A stretch of 64,000 nucleotides of DNA, taken from NCBI RefSeq assembly GCF_003095375.1, contig NZ_QEHR01000008.1:1-64000 (forward strand), in the 5' to 3' direction. The position numbers were made by a program, and so were the translations under genes. Below, piece after piece: positions 7,406 to 16,968 of this stretch (positions are counted from its first letter, which is position 1; the number at the start of each line of letters is the position of its first letter). Source of the DNA: Marixanthomonas spongiae (GTDB taxonomy: Bacteria > Bacteroidota > Bacteroidia > Flavobacteriales > Flavobacteriaceae). The notes below the pieces were generated by a model that ran no database searches, was not told where the DNA came from, and saw nothing but the letters and a program-made list of their open reading frames with translations.

Positions 7406-8716
7406 ATGAAACAAAAAAAATATTCTTTTCTCGTTAGTTTTTTTACATTAAAAGCGAAGTATTCAAAGTTGGTCCCTTCCAACTTCCAACTTCCAACCTC
7501 AAGCTTCTTATTTCCCTTAGTTATCTTTTGTTTCCTAAGCCAAATCAGCTATGCCCAAACATTGGAAAGCTATATTCAAGAGGCACAGCAAAACAACCCC
7601 GATATTCAAGCTTTCGAGTTGCGTTATAATATTGCCGAAGAAAAGATTGATGAAGTCAACAGCCTACCCAACACCGAATTTAGTGCCGGCTATTTTGTTA
7701 GCGAGCCTGAAACCCGTACCGGAGCACAAAGAGCACGGTTTTCGGTCAAACAGATGCTGCCTTGGTTTGGTACCATTTCCGCGCGGGAAAACTATGCTTC
7801 GGCTATGGCAGAGGCTGAATTTATAGAAATAACGATAGCCAAACGAAAGCTTGCCCTGTCCGTTTCAGAATTCTATTACCAGCTCTATGAAATCAGGGCC
7901 AAACAACTTGTTTTAGAGGAAAACATTCAGTTATTGGAAACCTATGAACGCTTAGCGTTAACGTCTTTGGAAGTAAACAATGCAAGCGCAGTAGATGTGT
8001 TGCGGTTGCAGATACGTCAAAATGAACTGCAACAACAAATTGAGGTATTGCTACAGCAATCAACAGGCATTCAAGCGGCCTTAAACAGCTTATTGAACCG
8101 TCCCTACAATGCTGATGTTGAAGTGCCTACCAATCTCGAAATTCCTGAAACAGACCCCGTGTATAGCTTTGAAGCTCTTTCTTTAAATCCAGAATTGCTT
8201 AAATATGATAAGTTGTATGAATCGGTAATACAATCAGAAACACTAAATCTAAAAGAAAAACTGCCCAATATTGGTTTTGGGTTGGATTTTGTGGCCGTTG
8301 AAGAACGTCCTGAGATGAATTTCAGCGATAACGGAAAAGATATTGTGATGCCCATGGTTTCTGTTTCCATCCCTATTTTCAACAATAAATATAAATCCAC
8401 TAGCAGGCAGAACGAACTTCGGAAACGTGAAATTACCTCGCAAAAAGATAATAGACTGAATGTTTTAAAGTCAGCATTTTCGAAGGCAATATCACAACGC
8501 AATCAAGCAAAGATTAAATTCAATACACAACAAAAAAACTTAAAGCAAGCACAAGATGCAGAAGAAATCTTGATCAAGAATTATGAAACCGGCACCATTG
8601 ATTTTAACGATGTCCTGGACATTCAAGAGTTGCAATTAAAATTTGGAATCAACAGCATTGAAGCCATTAAAGAATATTACATACAATCTGCGAACATAAA
8701 CTATTTAACCAACTAA
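7406..8716 (+). CDS. TolC-family outer-membrane efflux channel (CusC-like)
   Basis: Outer-membrane factor completing the CusA/CusB pump. The mature part (from about QTLESYIQEAQQNNP) has the two long alpha-helical repeats of the TolC family, with NNASAVDVLRLQ in the first half and NYETGTIDFNDVLDIQ in the second. ATG 7406 is used; an upstream in-frame ATG at 7370 would add 12 residues. The N-terminus is odd: MKQKKYSFLVSFFTL is followed by KAKYSKLVPSNFQLPTSS, translated from the inverted TTCCAAC repeat, and only then by FLFPLVIFCFLSQISYAQ, which looks like an ordinary signal-peptide core. The signal sequence was probably rebuilt after an insertion. Confidence 0.9.
   Translation: MKQKKYSFLVSFFTLKAKYSKLVPSNFQLPTSSFLFPLVIFCFLSQISYAQTLESYIQEAQQNNPDIQAFELRYNIAEEKIDEVNSLPNTEFSAGYFVSEPETRTGAQRARFSVKQMLPWFGTISARENYASAMAEAEFIEITIAKRKLALSVSEFYYQLYEIRAKQLVLEENIQLLETYERLALTSLEVNNASAVDVLRLQIRQNELQQQIEVLLQQSTGIQAALNSLLNRPYNADVEVPTNLEIPETDPVYSFEALSLNPELLKYDKLYESVIQSETLNLKEKLPNIGFGLDFVAVEERPEMNFSDNGKDIVMPMVSVSIPIFNNKYKSTSRQNELRKREITSQKDNRLNVLKSAFSKAISQRNQAKIKFNTQQKNLKQAQDAEEILIKNYETGTIDFNDVLDIQELQLKFGINSIEAIKEYYIQSANINYLTN
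7471..7508. repeat. Inverted TTCCAAC repeat read as TolC leader codons
   Basis: CCTTCCAACTTCCAACTTCC and adjoining units are the reverse complement of the TTGGAAG family at 4261 and 6891. They form the right flank of the four-helix-bundle segment and lie in frame in the TolC leader. Confidence 0.8.
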
Positions 8717-8717
8717 G

Positions 8718-9287
8718 ATGGAAAAAGATTTTTTTATAAAAAACATGGTTTGCGATCGGTGCATTAAAGTAGTCCGTGAAGAGTTGGAAGCTTCAGGATT
8801 TGATGTAACGCAAGTTGAATTGGGAAAAGTCATCCTGCAAGTAGAGAAAGAAAAAGCCATAAACGACAAACTAAACAGTATCCTAACCAAAAACGGCTTT
8901 TCATTACTAGCCACAACAAATGAGCAAGTAGTTGAAAAGGTAAAAGTAACGATCCTTTCGCTTTTTAAAGAATTACCACTTCAGCTAGAAGAAAAGTTAT
9001 CTGAGTATTTATCGAGAAAGCTGCACTTGGAATATTCAAAAATAAGCAAGCTTTTTTCATACACCGAAAAAATAACCATTGAAAAATATTTCATCAAAGT
9101 AAAAATAGAAAAGGTAAAAGAGTTGATCCAAGTTGGAGAATTGAATTTCACACAAATAAGTCAATTATTGGATTACAGCAACGTAAACCACCTGAGCTCT
9201 CAGTTTAAAAATGAAACAGGCATGAGTTTGACAAAATACAAAGCTATGGATCAAAACTTTAGAAACCCTTTAGACCAAATTGTATAG
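8718..9287 (+). CDS. AraC-family regulator with N-terminal metal-binding (HMA-like) domain
   Basis: 189 residues. Residues 1-70 resemble a heavy-metal-associated ferredoxin-like domain with the pair Cys12-x-x-Cys15 (NMVCDRCIKVV). Residues about 100-180 form an AraC-type double helix-turn-helix (IEKVKELIQVGELNFTQIS, then LDYSNVNHLSSQFKNETGMS). A plausible job is to sense Cu+ through the CxxC pair and control this island. The gene starts one base after the TolC stop, so it is translationally linked. Direct metal sensing is inferred from the fusion. Typical copper regulators in other phyla are MerR (CueR) or CusRS instead. Confidence 0.85.
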   Translation: MEKDFFIKNMVCDRCIKVVREELEASGFDVTQVELGKVILQVEKEKAINDKLNSILTKNGFSLLATTNEQVVEKVKVTILSLFKELPLQLEEKLSEYLSRKLHLEYSKISKLFSYTEKITIEKYFIKVKIEKVKELIQVGELNFTQISQLLDYSNVNHLSSQFKNETGMSLTKYKAMDQNFRNPLDQIV

Positions 9288-9353
9288 ATATAAACCATAA
9301 TTATGTCACAAGCCATTGATTATCAAAATTATATTTGTAAAAAATCTAAACAA

Positions 9354-11744
9354 ATGAAAATAAAAATCACCTATTTTCTAATTTTATTAATTTCATACAG
9401 TGCTACTGCTCAAACCGCTAACAAAAGCGAAGAAAACGTAGATAATTGGCCTGTGCACGAATACAACCTCACCATTGATTACAAAACCGTAAATGTAAGC
9501 GGTGAAAAAGAGGTGAAGGCAATGACTATTAATGGAGGTATTCCTGGTCCCAATCTAGAATTTGAAGAGGGGGAGTTTGCTGTGATTAACGTTACCAACA
9601 ATATGAATGTGGAAACATCGGTGCATTGGCACGGTATGATATTACCCAATTTTTATGACGGGGTGCCCTATTTAACCACCCCGCCCATTCGTCCCGGCGA
9701 AACGCTTCAGTACAAATTTGCTATCAAACAATCTGGAACGTATTGGTACCACTCCCATACTGGGTTACAGGAACAACGCGGCGTGTATGGTTCTTTACAG
9801 ATTAACCCAAAAGAAAAAACGCTAGATTATGATAAAGATTTGGTCATGGTTCTTTCAGATTGGATGGATGAAGACCCTGCTTCTCAACTTAAAAACCTAA
9901 AACGGGGCAATGAATGGTACCTCATTAAAAAAGGACAAATTCAAAGTTGGGATAAAATCATTAAAAAGAAAGCCGTGGGAGCCAAATTAAAAATGATTTG
10001 GCAACGCATGCCAGACATGGCAATTTCAGATAATTATTACGACACTTTTTTTATCAATGGAGAAAACAACCAAGAATATCCCAATTTTAAGCCTGGCGAA
10101 AAGGTACGGTTACGGTTCGTGAATGCTTCGGCAGCTACTTACTTCTGGCTCACTTTTGGTGGGGAAGATCCACTATTGGTTTCTTCAGATGGTAAGGATG
10201 TGGTACCGGTAAAACACAACAAAACCCTCATTGGGGTGGCAGAAACCTACGATTATATTGTCACCATCCCCGAAAACGGAAAACTTGAAGTTCGCGCCAC
10301 AGCCCAAGATGGTTCCGGTTTTGCAACAGCATACGTAGGTCAAGGCCCAGCGTTTAAAGCCCCGGTGGTGTCCAAACCCGACCTTATTGAAAACATGAAG
10401 CGTATGATGGCCATGGACATGAAAATGGGTGCGCCAGCAGCAAAATTCAATCCTTCCAAAAATGACTCGATTAAGTATATGAAAAAATACAGCATGGACC
10501 CGCCTGCCGGTCGGGCAGGTATGAGCGGAATGGACGGTATGAATATGAAAGATGGCGAGATGAAGGAGGACGCAATGAAGATGGATATGAAAAAAGATAG
10601 TACTGCAATGGCAGCAGAAAAAATGGATACTTCTAAAATGGGCCCGCCTGATGACAAGAAAGAAAAAACCAATATGAAGATGGGTTATGTAGTCCCTGCC
10701 GATAAAGTGGTAGGTGACAATATGAAAACAGGTGGAAATCCTAAATTTAACTACGATTATCTTAAATCACCCATTAAAACATCGTTTGAGGGAGATAAAC
10801 CCGTTAAAGAAATGCTCTTTAATCTAACGGGAAATATGAACCGGTATGTTTGGTCCATCAATGGAGTGCCCCTTTCAGAAACCGATAAAATAAAAATTAA
10901 AAAAGGCGAAGTCGTTCGTATTACAATGAACAACTTGACCATGATGCACCACCCCATGCACCTGCATGGCCACTTTTTTAGGGTACTGAACAAAAATGGA
11001 GACTACTCACCCTTAAAGCACACCGTAGATGTTGCGCCCATGCAAAAAGTGGTCATCGAGTTTGATGCCAATGAAACCGGGGATTGGTTTTTCCATTGCC
11101 ACATATTGTATCACCTAAACAGTGGAATGGCCCGGGTTTTCAGTTACGATACGCCACGGGACACCCGTTTAAAAGGCTACCCATTAACCAACTTGACCAA
11201 CGAAGCCGACCATATATACACGTGGGGCGAAGTAACGGCCGCCAGCCACATGACCGAATTTTCTGCAACCGCAACGAACATCAGGAATCAATTTTCAGTA
11301 CTGGGGGAATACGGCTGGAACAAAAACTTAGAAGCCGAACTTACTTACGAGCGGTATTTAACCAGCTACCTTAGGGTTTTTGGCGGTCTAAATGTGGAGA
11401 ATGAACTTGAAGATAGTTTAGACGAAATCAACACCACCGCCATAGGAGGTATTCGGTATTTGATGCCTCTCTTGATCGATGCCGATATACGAATTGATAA
11501 TAAATTACGCCCCCAGATAAGTTTTTCAAAATCCACGATGATTTTCCCCCGTATTGGTCTTTTTGGTGAATACGAGTATCAAATGGACTTTGGCTGGGTA
11601 AACGACTTTGCCCCTGGAGAAGACTTTCGAGAAGAAACCACTTGGCAAGTAGGCCTTGAATATGTGTTGGGAAGAAACTTTTCATTAATGGGAAGTTACG
11701 ATAACCGCTTTGGTGTGGGTGGTGGACTTGAAGCACGATTTTAA
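9354..11744 (+). CDS. Multicopper oxidase fused to a CopB-like outer-membrane barrel
   Basis: 796 residues from ATG 9354, which begins a clear signal peptide (KIKITYFLILLISYSATAQ); the in-frame ATG at 9303 would bury it. Copper ligands are visible: HWH (91-93), HSH (133-135), HHPMHLHGH from 532 and HCHILYHLNSGM from 581. These give the T1, T2 and T3 sites of a CopA/PcoA-type oxidase that would convert Cu+ to Cu2+. Residues about 348-443 are a Met-, Lys- and Asp-rich segment likely to bind copper. Residues about 625-796 are alternating beta-strands (LEAELTYERYLTSYLRVFGG, ending GGGLEARF) resembling the CopB/PcoB barrel. The two partners are separate proteins in Proteobacteria. Confidence 0.9.
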   Translation: MKIKITYFLILLISYSATAQTANKSEENVDNWPVHEYNLTIDYKTVNVSGEKEVKAMTINGGIPGPNLEFEEGEFAVINVTNNMNVETSVHWHGMILPNFYDGVPYLTTPPIRPGETLQYKFAIKQSGTYWYHSHTGLQEQRGVYGSLQINPKEKTLDYDKDLVMVLSDWMDEDPASQLKNLKRGNEWYLIKKGQIQSWDKIIKKKAVGAKLKMIWQRMPDMAISDNYYDTFFINGENNQEYPNFKPGEKVRLRFVNASAATYFWLTFGGEDPLLVSSDGKDVVPVKHNKTLIGVAETYDYIVTIPENGKLEVRATAQDGSGFATAYVGQGPAFKAPVVSKPDLIENMKRMMAMDMKMGAPAAKFNPSKNDSIKYMKKYSMDPPAGRAGMSGMDGMNMKDGEMKEDAMKMDMKKDSTAMAAEKMDTSKMGPPDDKKEKTNMKMGYVVPADKVVGDNMKTGGNPKFNYDYLKSPIKTSFEGDKPVKEMLFNLTGNMNRYVWSINGVPLSETDKIKIKKGEVVRITMNNLTMMHHPMHLHGHFFRVLNKNGDYSPLKHTVDVAPMQKVVIEFDANETGDWFFHCHILYHLNSGMARVFSYDTPRDTRLKGYPLTNLTNEADHIYTWGEVTAASHMTEFSATATNIRNQFSVLGEYGWNKNLEAELTYERYLTSYLRVFGGLNVENELEDSLDEINTTAIGGIRYLMPLLIDADIRIDNKLRPQISFSKSTMIFPRIGLFGEYEYQMDFGWVNDFAPGEDFREETTWQVGLEYVLGRNFSLMGSYDNRFGVGGGLEARF
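10503..10519. repeat. CCTGCC palindromic repeat inside the oxidase gene
   Basis: CCTGCCGGTCGGGCAGG has arms CCTGCC/GGCAGG and is translated in frame as PPAGRAG within the Met-rich linker. It is GC-rich in an AT-rich gene and resembles a palindrome I recall as dispersed in Flavobacteriia genomes. Confidence 0.6.
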
Positions 11745-11791
11745 ACTTAAAAATAAACAGATTAATCAATAACCTTTAAAATTTAGAAACA

Positions 11792-12391
11792 ATGAAAAAT
11801 TTAAAAACAACCGTAAGTATTCTCGTTTTATCCGTGACCTTGCTAGGCTTTACATCGTGTAAAGACAAAAAAACCGAAGAAGCAGCAAAACCAATGTCCA
11901 GTGAGATGCATCATGAAGATGGACATAGTCAAACAAGTTCTGATAAAATGATGTCTGAAGCATCTGGAAATACCGCTTCCATTATTGAAAATTACCTGAA
12001 AATTAAAAATGCTTTGGTTGCAAGCAATGAAGATGAAGCTGCAACAGCTGGAGGAATGTTGGAATCAAACTTTAAAGAATTTGACAAAAGCCCATATTCT
12101 TCAGAAGAACAAAAAGAATTGACCGATATTATTACAGATGCCATAGAACATGCTGAGCATATCTCAGAAAGTCCTTTGGAGCACCAACGAGAGCATTTCG
12201 ACTTGTTAAGTAAAGACCTAATTGATATGATTGCTATTACAGGAACCGATAAAAAGCTATATCAAGATTATTGTCCTATGTACAATAACAATAAAGGAGC
12301 TGCTTGGTTGAGCACCACCAAAGAAATTAAAAATCCATATTTCGGAAGTAAAATGATGAACTGCGGAAAAATTCAAAAAGAAATCAATTAA
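11792..12391 (+). CDS. DUF3347 lipoprotein, periplasmic copper-handling candidate
   Basis: 199 residues with a lipoprotein signal (lipidated Cys23 in GFTSC). A His/Met-rich spacer (SSEMHHEDGHS) precedes a helical DUF3347 domain (about 60-199). The domain ends with Cys161-Pro-Met163 in DYCPMYNNNKGAAWLS and Cys191 in MMNCG, which are candidate metal ligands. The same domain, with CPMANSNKGASWLS and MMTCG, forms the C-terminus of the CusB adaptor at 17476-19218. The free form may deliver or buffer copper for the pump; this is inferred from the shared domain. Confidence 0.85.
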   Translation: MKNLKTTVSILVLSVTLLGFTSCKDKKTEEAAKPMSSEMHHEDGHSQTSSDKMMSEASGNTASIIENYLKIKNALVASNEDEAATAGGMLESNFKEFDKSPYSSEEQKELTDIITDAIEHAEHISESPLEHQREHFDLLSKDLIDMIAITGTDKKLYQDYCPMYNNNKGAAWLSTTKEIKNPYFGSKMMNCGKIQKEIN

Positions 12392-12473
12392 AAAGAGACT
12401 TAGGACAGATTGACGTAACATATAAGACTAAAAGATTCATTCTTAAAAGTTTACGTTGTAAGTCAAGCTTTAT

Positions 12474-12926
12474 ATGAAAATTCTGAAAATCACAGCTTTG
12501 GTTTTATTGGTCGCGTTTGTGGGGATACAGTTTATTCCCACAAACCGCAATCAAAGTGATACCGTACCCAAAACCGACTTTATGTTGGTTAACAATGTTC
12601 CTGCCAGCGTACAGAATACCCTGCAGGAATCCTGTTATGATTGTCATAGCAACAATACAGCCTATCCTTGGTACAATAAAACACAACCGGCTGCGTGGTT
12701 TCTGGAAGACCATATAAAAGAAGGAAAAGCCGAACTGAATTTTAATGAATGGAGCGAGTATTCAGACCGAAGAAAGAACAGCAAATTACGTTCTATAATC
12801 AGCCAGATTGAAGATGAGGAAATGCCATTGGATTCTTATACCTTTATACATAGAGACGCAAAACTTTCTGAAGAAGAAAAAGCAGAAATATTACAATTTA
12901 TAAAACAACTTAAAAATAGCTTATAA
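12474..12926 (+). CDS. Heme-binding domain protein with one CxxCH motif
   Basis: 150-residue protein anchored by an N-terminal hydrophobic helix (5-20), with one c-type heme site Cys54-x-x-Cys57-His58 (ESCYDCHSN). It matches the short Haem_bd family, including the following NTAYPWYNKTQPAAW and EMPLDSY, where a Met could be the distal ligand. In a copper island it may pass electrons from or to the oxidase. That link is inferred from position only. Confidence 0.85.
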   Translation: MKILKITALVLLVAFVGIQFIPTNRNQSDTVPKTDFMLVNNVPASVQNTLQESCYDCHSNNTAYPWYNKTQPAAWFLEDHIKEGKAELNFNEWSEYSDRRKNSKLRSIISQIEDEEMPLDSYTFIHRDAKLSEEEKAEILQFIKQLKNSL

Positions 12927-12965
12927 TACGAACCATTAAGTATCAGTAAAATTAAATAAACAGCT

Positions 12966-14192
12966 ATGAACAACTTTCTAAAACAATGGGGCGAAGCAGC
13001 CTACACAACCGCCGGGTTTTTCTGGATGGCGCTCTGGGCGTTCGTTTTAGGGTATTTGATTAGCAGTATGATACAAATTTTCGTAACCGAAAAGCGCATG
13101 CAAAAAACCATGGGCGAAGAAGAAGGCAAAAGCATGGTATTGGGAACGTTTTTTGGATTTATTAGCAGTTCATGCAGTTTTGCCGCGCTCGCTTCTGCCA
13201 AATCAATCTTTAAAAAAGGGGCAAGTTTTGTCTCGTCCATTGCTTTTTTATTGGCTTCGACCAATTTGGTCATCGAGCTGGGGATTATCATTTCCATTTT
13301 CTTGGGCTGGCAGTTTGTAGTAGGCGAATATGTAGGTGGCGTACTGTTGATTTTGATTTGTTGGATTCTTATACGTGTAATCAATCCCAAAAAGTTAATT
13401 GAAAAAGCGCGGAAAAACCTTGAAGATGAAGACGACGATTCGATAGACGATTCCAAAGACTGGAAAAAACAAATTCAAAAAGAAAGCAGCTGGGCAAAAG
13501 TGGCCCGTAAATATAAAATGGAATGGCAAATGGTCTGGAAAGACGTCACCGTTGGCTTTACCATTGCTGGGATTGTTGCAGCTTTTGTTCCAGATTCTTT
13601 TTTTCAAACCCTATTTATCAATAGCGGCCAAGGCAATACAGATTTTACCTTTCTGGAAATCCTGGAACATATTATTGTGGGACCAGTTGCGGCATTTTTA
13701 ACGTTTATTGGTTCGATGGGAAATATTCCATTGGCGGCTTTGCTGTTTGGAAAAGGCGTAAGTTTTGCAGGAGTCATGGCCTTTATATTTAGTGATTTGG
13801 TGGTGTTTCCCGTATTGCGTATCAATGCGAAATACTACGGCTGGAAAATGTCATTGTTCATCTTATTTTTACTTTTTACGGCGTTAATTGGCACATCACT
13901 CGCCTTACACTATAGTTTTGATTTGTTCGGTGCCCTGCCAGATCCTTCCCAAGTGAAAATTCAGGATAGTGAGTATTTCAAAATAGATTATACCTTCTTT
14001 TTAAACATCGCTTTTCTGCTTATTTCAGGATACCTCGTTTATCTGGGCTTTTTCAAAAAGAAAGATATAGATTACAATATGAGCGAAATGGCACCCAAAA
14101 GCCAACTGCTCGAGAACATTTTAAAATATGCGGCCTTCATCTGCTACCTTTGGTTAGCTGGCGGACTGCTTGTTAAATTCTTTATTCAATAA
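12966..14192 (+). CDS. ArsP/DUF318-type permease
   Basis: 408-residue inner-membrane protein with about eight TM helices and a charged cytoplasmic loop at about 140-180 ([16 protein letters not shown]). The signature [20 protein letters not shown] near residue 60 and the related [21 protein letters not shown] in the second half show the internal two-fold repeat of the permease family (PF03773) that includes ArsP. Substrates of this branch are unknown. The Cys in the SSC motif and the location suggest a soft metal or a metal-thiol compound. The stop is one base before the ATPase start. Confidence 0.85.
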   Translation: MNNFLKQWGEAAYTTAGFFWMALWAFVLGYLISSMIQIFVTEKRMQKTMGEEEGKSMVLGTFFGFISSSCSFAALASAKSIFKKGASFVSSIAFLLASTNLVIELGIIISIFLGWQFVVGEYVGGVLLILICWILIRVINPKKLIEKARKNLEDEDDDSIDDSKDWKKQIQKESSWAKVARKYKMEWQMVWKDVTVGFTIAGIVAAFVPDSFFQTLFINSGQGNTDFTFLEILEHIIVGPVAAFLTFIGSMGNIPLAALLFGKGVSFAGVMAFIFSDLVVFPVLRINAKYYGWKMSLFILFLLFTALIGTSLALHYSFDLFGALPDPSQVKIQDSEYFKIDYTFFLNIAFLLISGYLVYLGFFKKKDIDYNMSEMAPKSQLLENILKYAAFICYLWLAGGLLVKFFIQ

Positions 14193-14193
14193 T

Positions 14194-14661
14194 ATGAAAC
14201 ATACCTATCACATACACGGAATGACCTGCAATGGCTGTAGAAGCCATGTAGAAGAAACCCTTTCAAAAGTGGAAGGTGTTAGCAACGCATCGGTCAATCT
14301 TGAAAAAGAAGAAGCGACCATCGAAATGGAAAAGCATATTCCTATTGAAAGATTTCAAAAGGCATTGGAAGCGGATGGCGGGACGTATAGTATTCATCCG
14401 GAAGGAGAAAAACCATTAGACAAGACCTCAAAGGCCGAAATGAAACACACCTATCATATTCAAGGAATGACTTGCAATGGCTGTAGAAGCCACGTAGAAG
14501 AAACCCTTTCAAAAGTGGAAGGTGTTAGCAATGCATCGGTGAATCTTGAAAAAGAAGAAGCGACCATCGAAATGGAAAAGCATATTCCTATTGAAAGGTT
14601 TCAAAAAGCCTTGGAAGATGATGGCGGAACCTATAGTATTTATCCAGAAGGAGAAAAACCG
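14194..14661 (+). repeat. Tandem 246-bp duplication encoding two HMA domains
   Basis: The unit starting at 14194 is repeated at 14440. The proteins differ at a handful of residues over about 75, mostly at the end ([13 protein letters not shown] versus [13 protein letters not shown]). The DNA is also nearly the same, with some silent changes, showing a fairly recent duplication. Confidence 0.9.
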
Positions 14662-16950
14662 AAAGATGTTGGAACGAAAGGTAAAGATAACAGCAAGGAG
14701 ACTCCCGTCTCCACGGGAGTTTATTACTGCCCCATGCATTGCGAAGGCGATAAAACCTACGACAAGCCAGGCGATTGCCCTGTATGTGGCATGGATTTAG
14801 TGCCTGAAGCAAGTGCAACCCCTTCTTCTGAAGAGTGGACTTGCCCCATGCACCCAGAAGTAGTGAAAAACGAACCCGGCTCCTGCCCTATTTGTGGGAT
14901 GGATCTCGTGCCAAAAGAACCGGATCTTTCTGCAGAAGAAAAAACGTACAACAAACTCATTAAAAAATTCTGGTGGGCATTGGGTTTTACCTTCCCCATT
15001 TTTCTGATTGCCATGTCCGAGATGATTCCAAATAATCCATTGTACACCATAATGGATCAAAAATATTGGAACTGGATTCAGTTTGCCTTATCAATCCCTG
15101 TAGTGTTTTACGCTACATGGATGTTCTTTGAGCGCGCCTACCGAAGTATTAAAACCTGGAACCTCAACATGTTTACCCTTATTGGTATTGGTGCTGGTGT
15201 AGCCTGGATTTTTAGTGTTTTTGGAATGTTGATCCCCGATTTCTTCCCCCCGCAGTTTAAATCTGAATCGGGATCGGTACACGTTTATTTTGAAGCTGCC
15301 ACGGTTATCTTAACGCTGGTATTGATGGGACAGGTATTAGAGGCCCGTGCCCACAGCAAAACCAACAGTGCTGTTAAAGAATTATTGAAACTCGCGCCCA
15401 ACAAAGCCATTCGTGTTGTGGATGGACAAGAAGAAGAAATAACCATCGAACAAATACAAACTGGCGATATTTTAAGGGTAAAACCAGGCGATAAAATACC
15501 CGTAGATGGGAGCATTACCGAAGGAAATACCTCGGTGGATGAATCGATGATTACAGGGGAGCCTATTCCTGTGGATAAACAAGAAGGAGATAAAGTAAGC
15601 AGCGGAACCATTAACGGCACACAGTCCTTTTTAATGAAAGCTGAAAAAGTAGGATCCGATACGCTGCTGTCGCAAATCATTAAAATGGTAAACGATGCCA
15701 GTCGTAGCCGGGCACCCATTCAAAAACTGGCCGATACCATCTCAAGTTATTTTGTGCCCATTGTGGTGGTGGTGTCCGTACTTACCTTTATCGTTTGGGC
15801 CGTTTGGGGCCCCGAGCCGGCGTACGTATATGCCTTGGTCAATGCCATTGCGGTATTGATCATCGCCTGTCCCTGTGCGCTCGGTCTGGCCACACCAATG
15901 TCGGTGATGGTGGGAGTGGGAAAAGGCGCTCAAAACGGCGTGCTCATCAAAAATGCCGAAGCCTTGGAAAAAATGGATAAGATCGATACCCTTATTATCG
16001 ACAAGACCGGTACCATAACCGAAGGAAAGCCCACGGTTTCAGAAGTTGGAAAAGCTCAAGGAGGCTCTTTTTCAGAAGAGGAAGTGTTGCAGTACATTGT
16101 TTCTTTGAATAACTTAAGTGAGCATCCGTTGGCCGAAGCGACCGTTACCTTCGGAAAAGGGAAAAATGTTGACTTTTTAAAAGCTGATAACTTCAATTCG
16201 GTTACCGGAAAAGGCGTGGAAGGCACCGTAAACGGGAAAAAGACCGCTTTGGGGAACGATAAGATGATGCAAGAAGCCAAAGCAACCCTTTCCGAAGCCT
16301 TAAAAGAAACCGCGCAATCCTTTCAGAAAAAAGGGAAAACCGTTTCCTATCTCGCCGTCGATGGAGAGGCCGTTGGCTATGTGGTAATTGGTGACAAGAT
16401 AAAGGAAACCAGTAAAAAAGCGATCCATACCCTTCGGGAAAAAGGAATCGACGTAATCATGCTTACCGGGGACAATCACGATACTGCCCAAGCCGTAGCA
16501 AATGAATTGGAACTGGCCGATTTTAAAGCCAGCATGCTTCCCAAAGACAAATTGGACGAGGTGGAACGTTTGCAAAACGAAGGTAAAAAAGTAGCCATGG
16601 CCGGTGACGGCATAAACGATGCTCCTGCCCTAGCGAAAAGTGACGTGGGCATTGCAATGGGCACCGGAACCGATGTTGCTATTGAAAGTGCAGAAATCAC
16701 TTTGGTAAAAGGTGATCTGCACGGTATTGTTAAAGCCCGGATCCTAAGTGATAAGGTAATGAGAAACATTAAAGAAAATTTATTCTTTGCCCTTATCTAC
16801 AACACCTTGGGAATCCCTATTGCTGCCGGGGTTTTATTCCCGGTATTTGGCTTATTGCTATCCCCTATGATTGCGGCGTTGGCGATGAGTTTCAGTTCGG
16901 TTTCCGTTATTGCGAACTCGTTACGGCTGCGATCTGCTTCTATTGACTAA
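14194..16950 (+). CDS. copA: Cu+-exporting P1B-type ATPase with duplicated HMA domains
   Basis: 918 residues from ATG 14194, which overlaps nothing; an upstream in-frame start at 14170 would lie inside the permease gene. Order: HMA1 (GMTCNGC, Cys12/15), HMA2 (Cys94/97), two Cys/Met/His-rich metal-binding modules (YYCPMHCEG... CPVCGMDL from 177, WTCPMHPEV... CPICGMDL), then eight TM helices. Catalytic motifs are TGEP (actuator), CPCALGLAT (Cu+ path), DKTGT with Asp603 phosphorylated, HPLAEA and [14 protein letters not shown]. It would export Cu+ from cytoplasm to periplasm for the oxidase and Cus pump. The two HMA modules are almost identical. Confidence 0.95.
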   Translation: MKHTYHIHGMTCNGCRSHVEETLSKVEGVSNASVNLEKEEATIEMEKHIPIERFQKALEADGGTYSIHPEGEKPLDKTSKAEMKHTYHIQGMTCNGCRSHVEETLSKVEGVSNASVNLEKEEATIEMEKHIPIERFQKALEDDGGTYSIYPEGEKPKDVGTKGKDNSKETPVSTGVYYCPMHCEGDKTYDKPGDCPVCGMDLVPEASATPSSEEWTCPMHPEVVKNEPGSCPICGMDLVPKEPDLSAEEKTYNKLIKKFWWALGFTFPIFLIAMSEMIPNNPLYTIMDQKYWNWIQFALSIPVVFYATWMFFERAYRSIKTWNLNMFTLIGIGAGVAWIFSVFGMLIPDFFPPQFKSESGSVHVYFEAATVILTLVLMGQVLEARAHSKTNSAVKELLKLAPNKAIRVVDGQEEEITIEQIQTGDILRVKPGDKIPVDGSITEGNTSVDESMITGEPIPVDKQEGDKVSSGTINGTQSFLMKAEKVGSDTLLSQIIKMVNDASRSRAPIQKLADTISSYFVPIVVVVSVLTFIVWAVWGPEPAYVYALVNAIAVLIIACPCALGLATPMSVMVGVGKGAQNGVLIKNAEALEKMDKIDTLIIDKTGTITEGKPTVSEVGKAQGGSFSEEEVLQYIVSLNNLSEHPLAEATVTFGKGKNVDFLKADNFNSVTGKGVEGTVNGKKTALGNDKMMQEAKATLSEALKETAQSFQKKGKTVSYLAVDGEAVGYVVIGDKIKETSKKAIHTLREKGIDVIMLTGDNHDTAQAVANELELADFKASMLPKDKLDEVERLQNEGKKVAMAGDGINDAPALAKSDVGIAMGTGTDVAIESAEITLVKGDLHGIVKARILSDKVMRNIKENLFFALIYNTLGIPIAAGVLFPVFGLLLSPMIAALAMSFSSVSVIANSLRLRSASID

Positions 16951-16968
16951 CTTTAAAATCAACTATAT

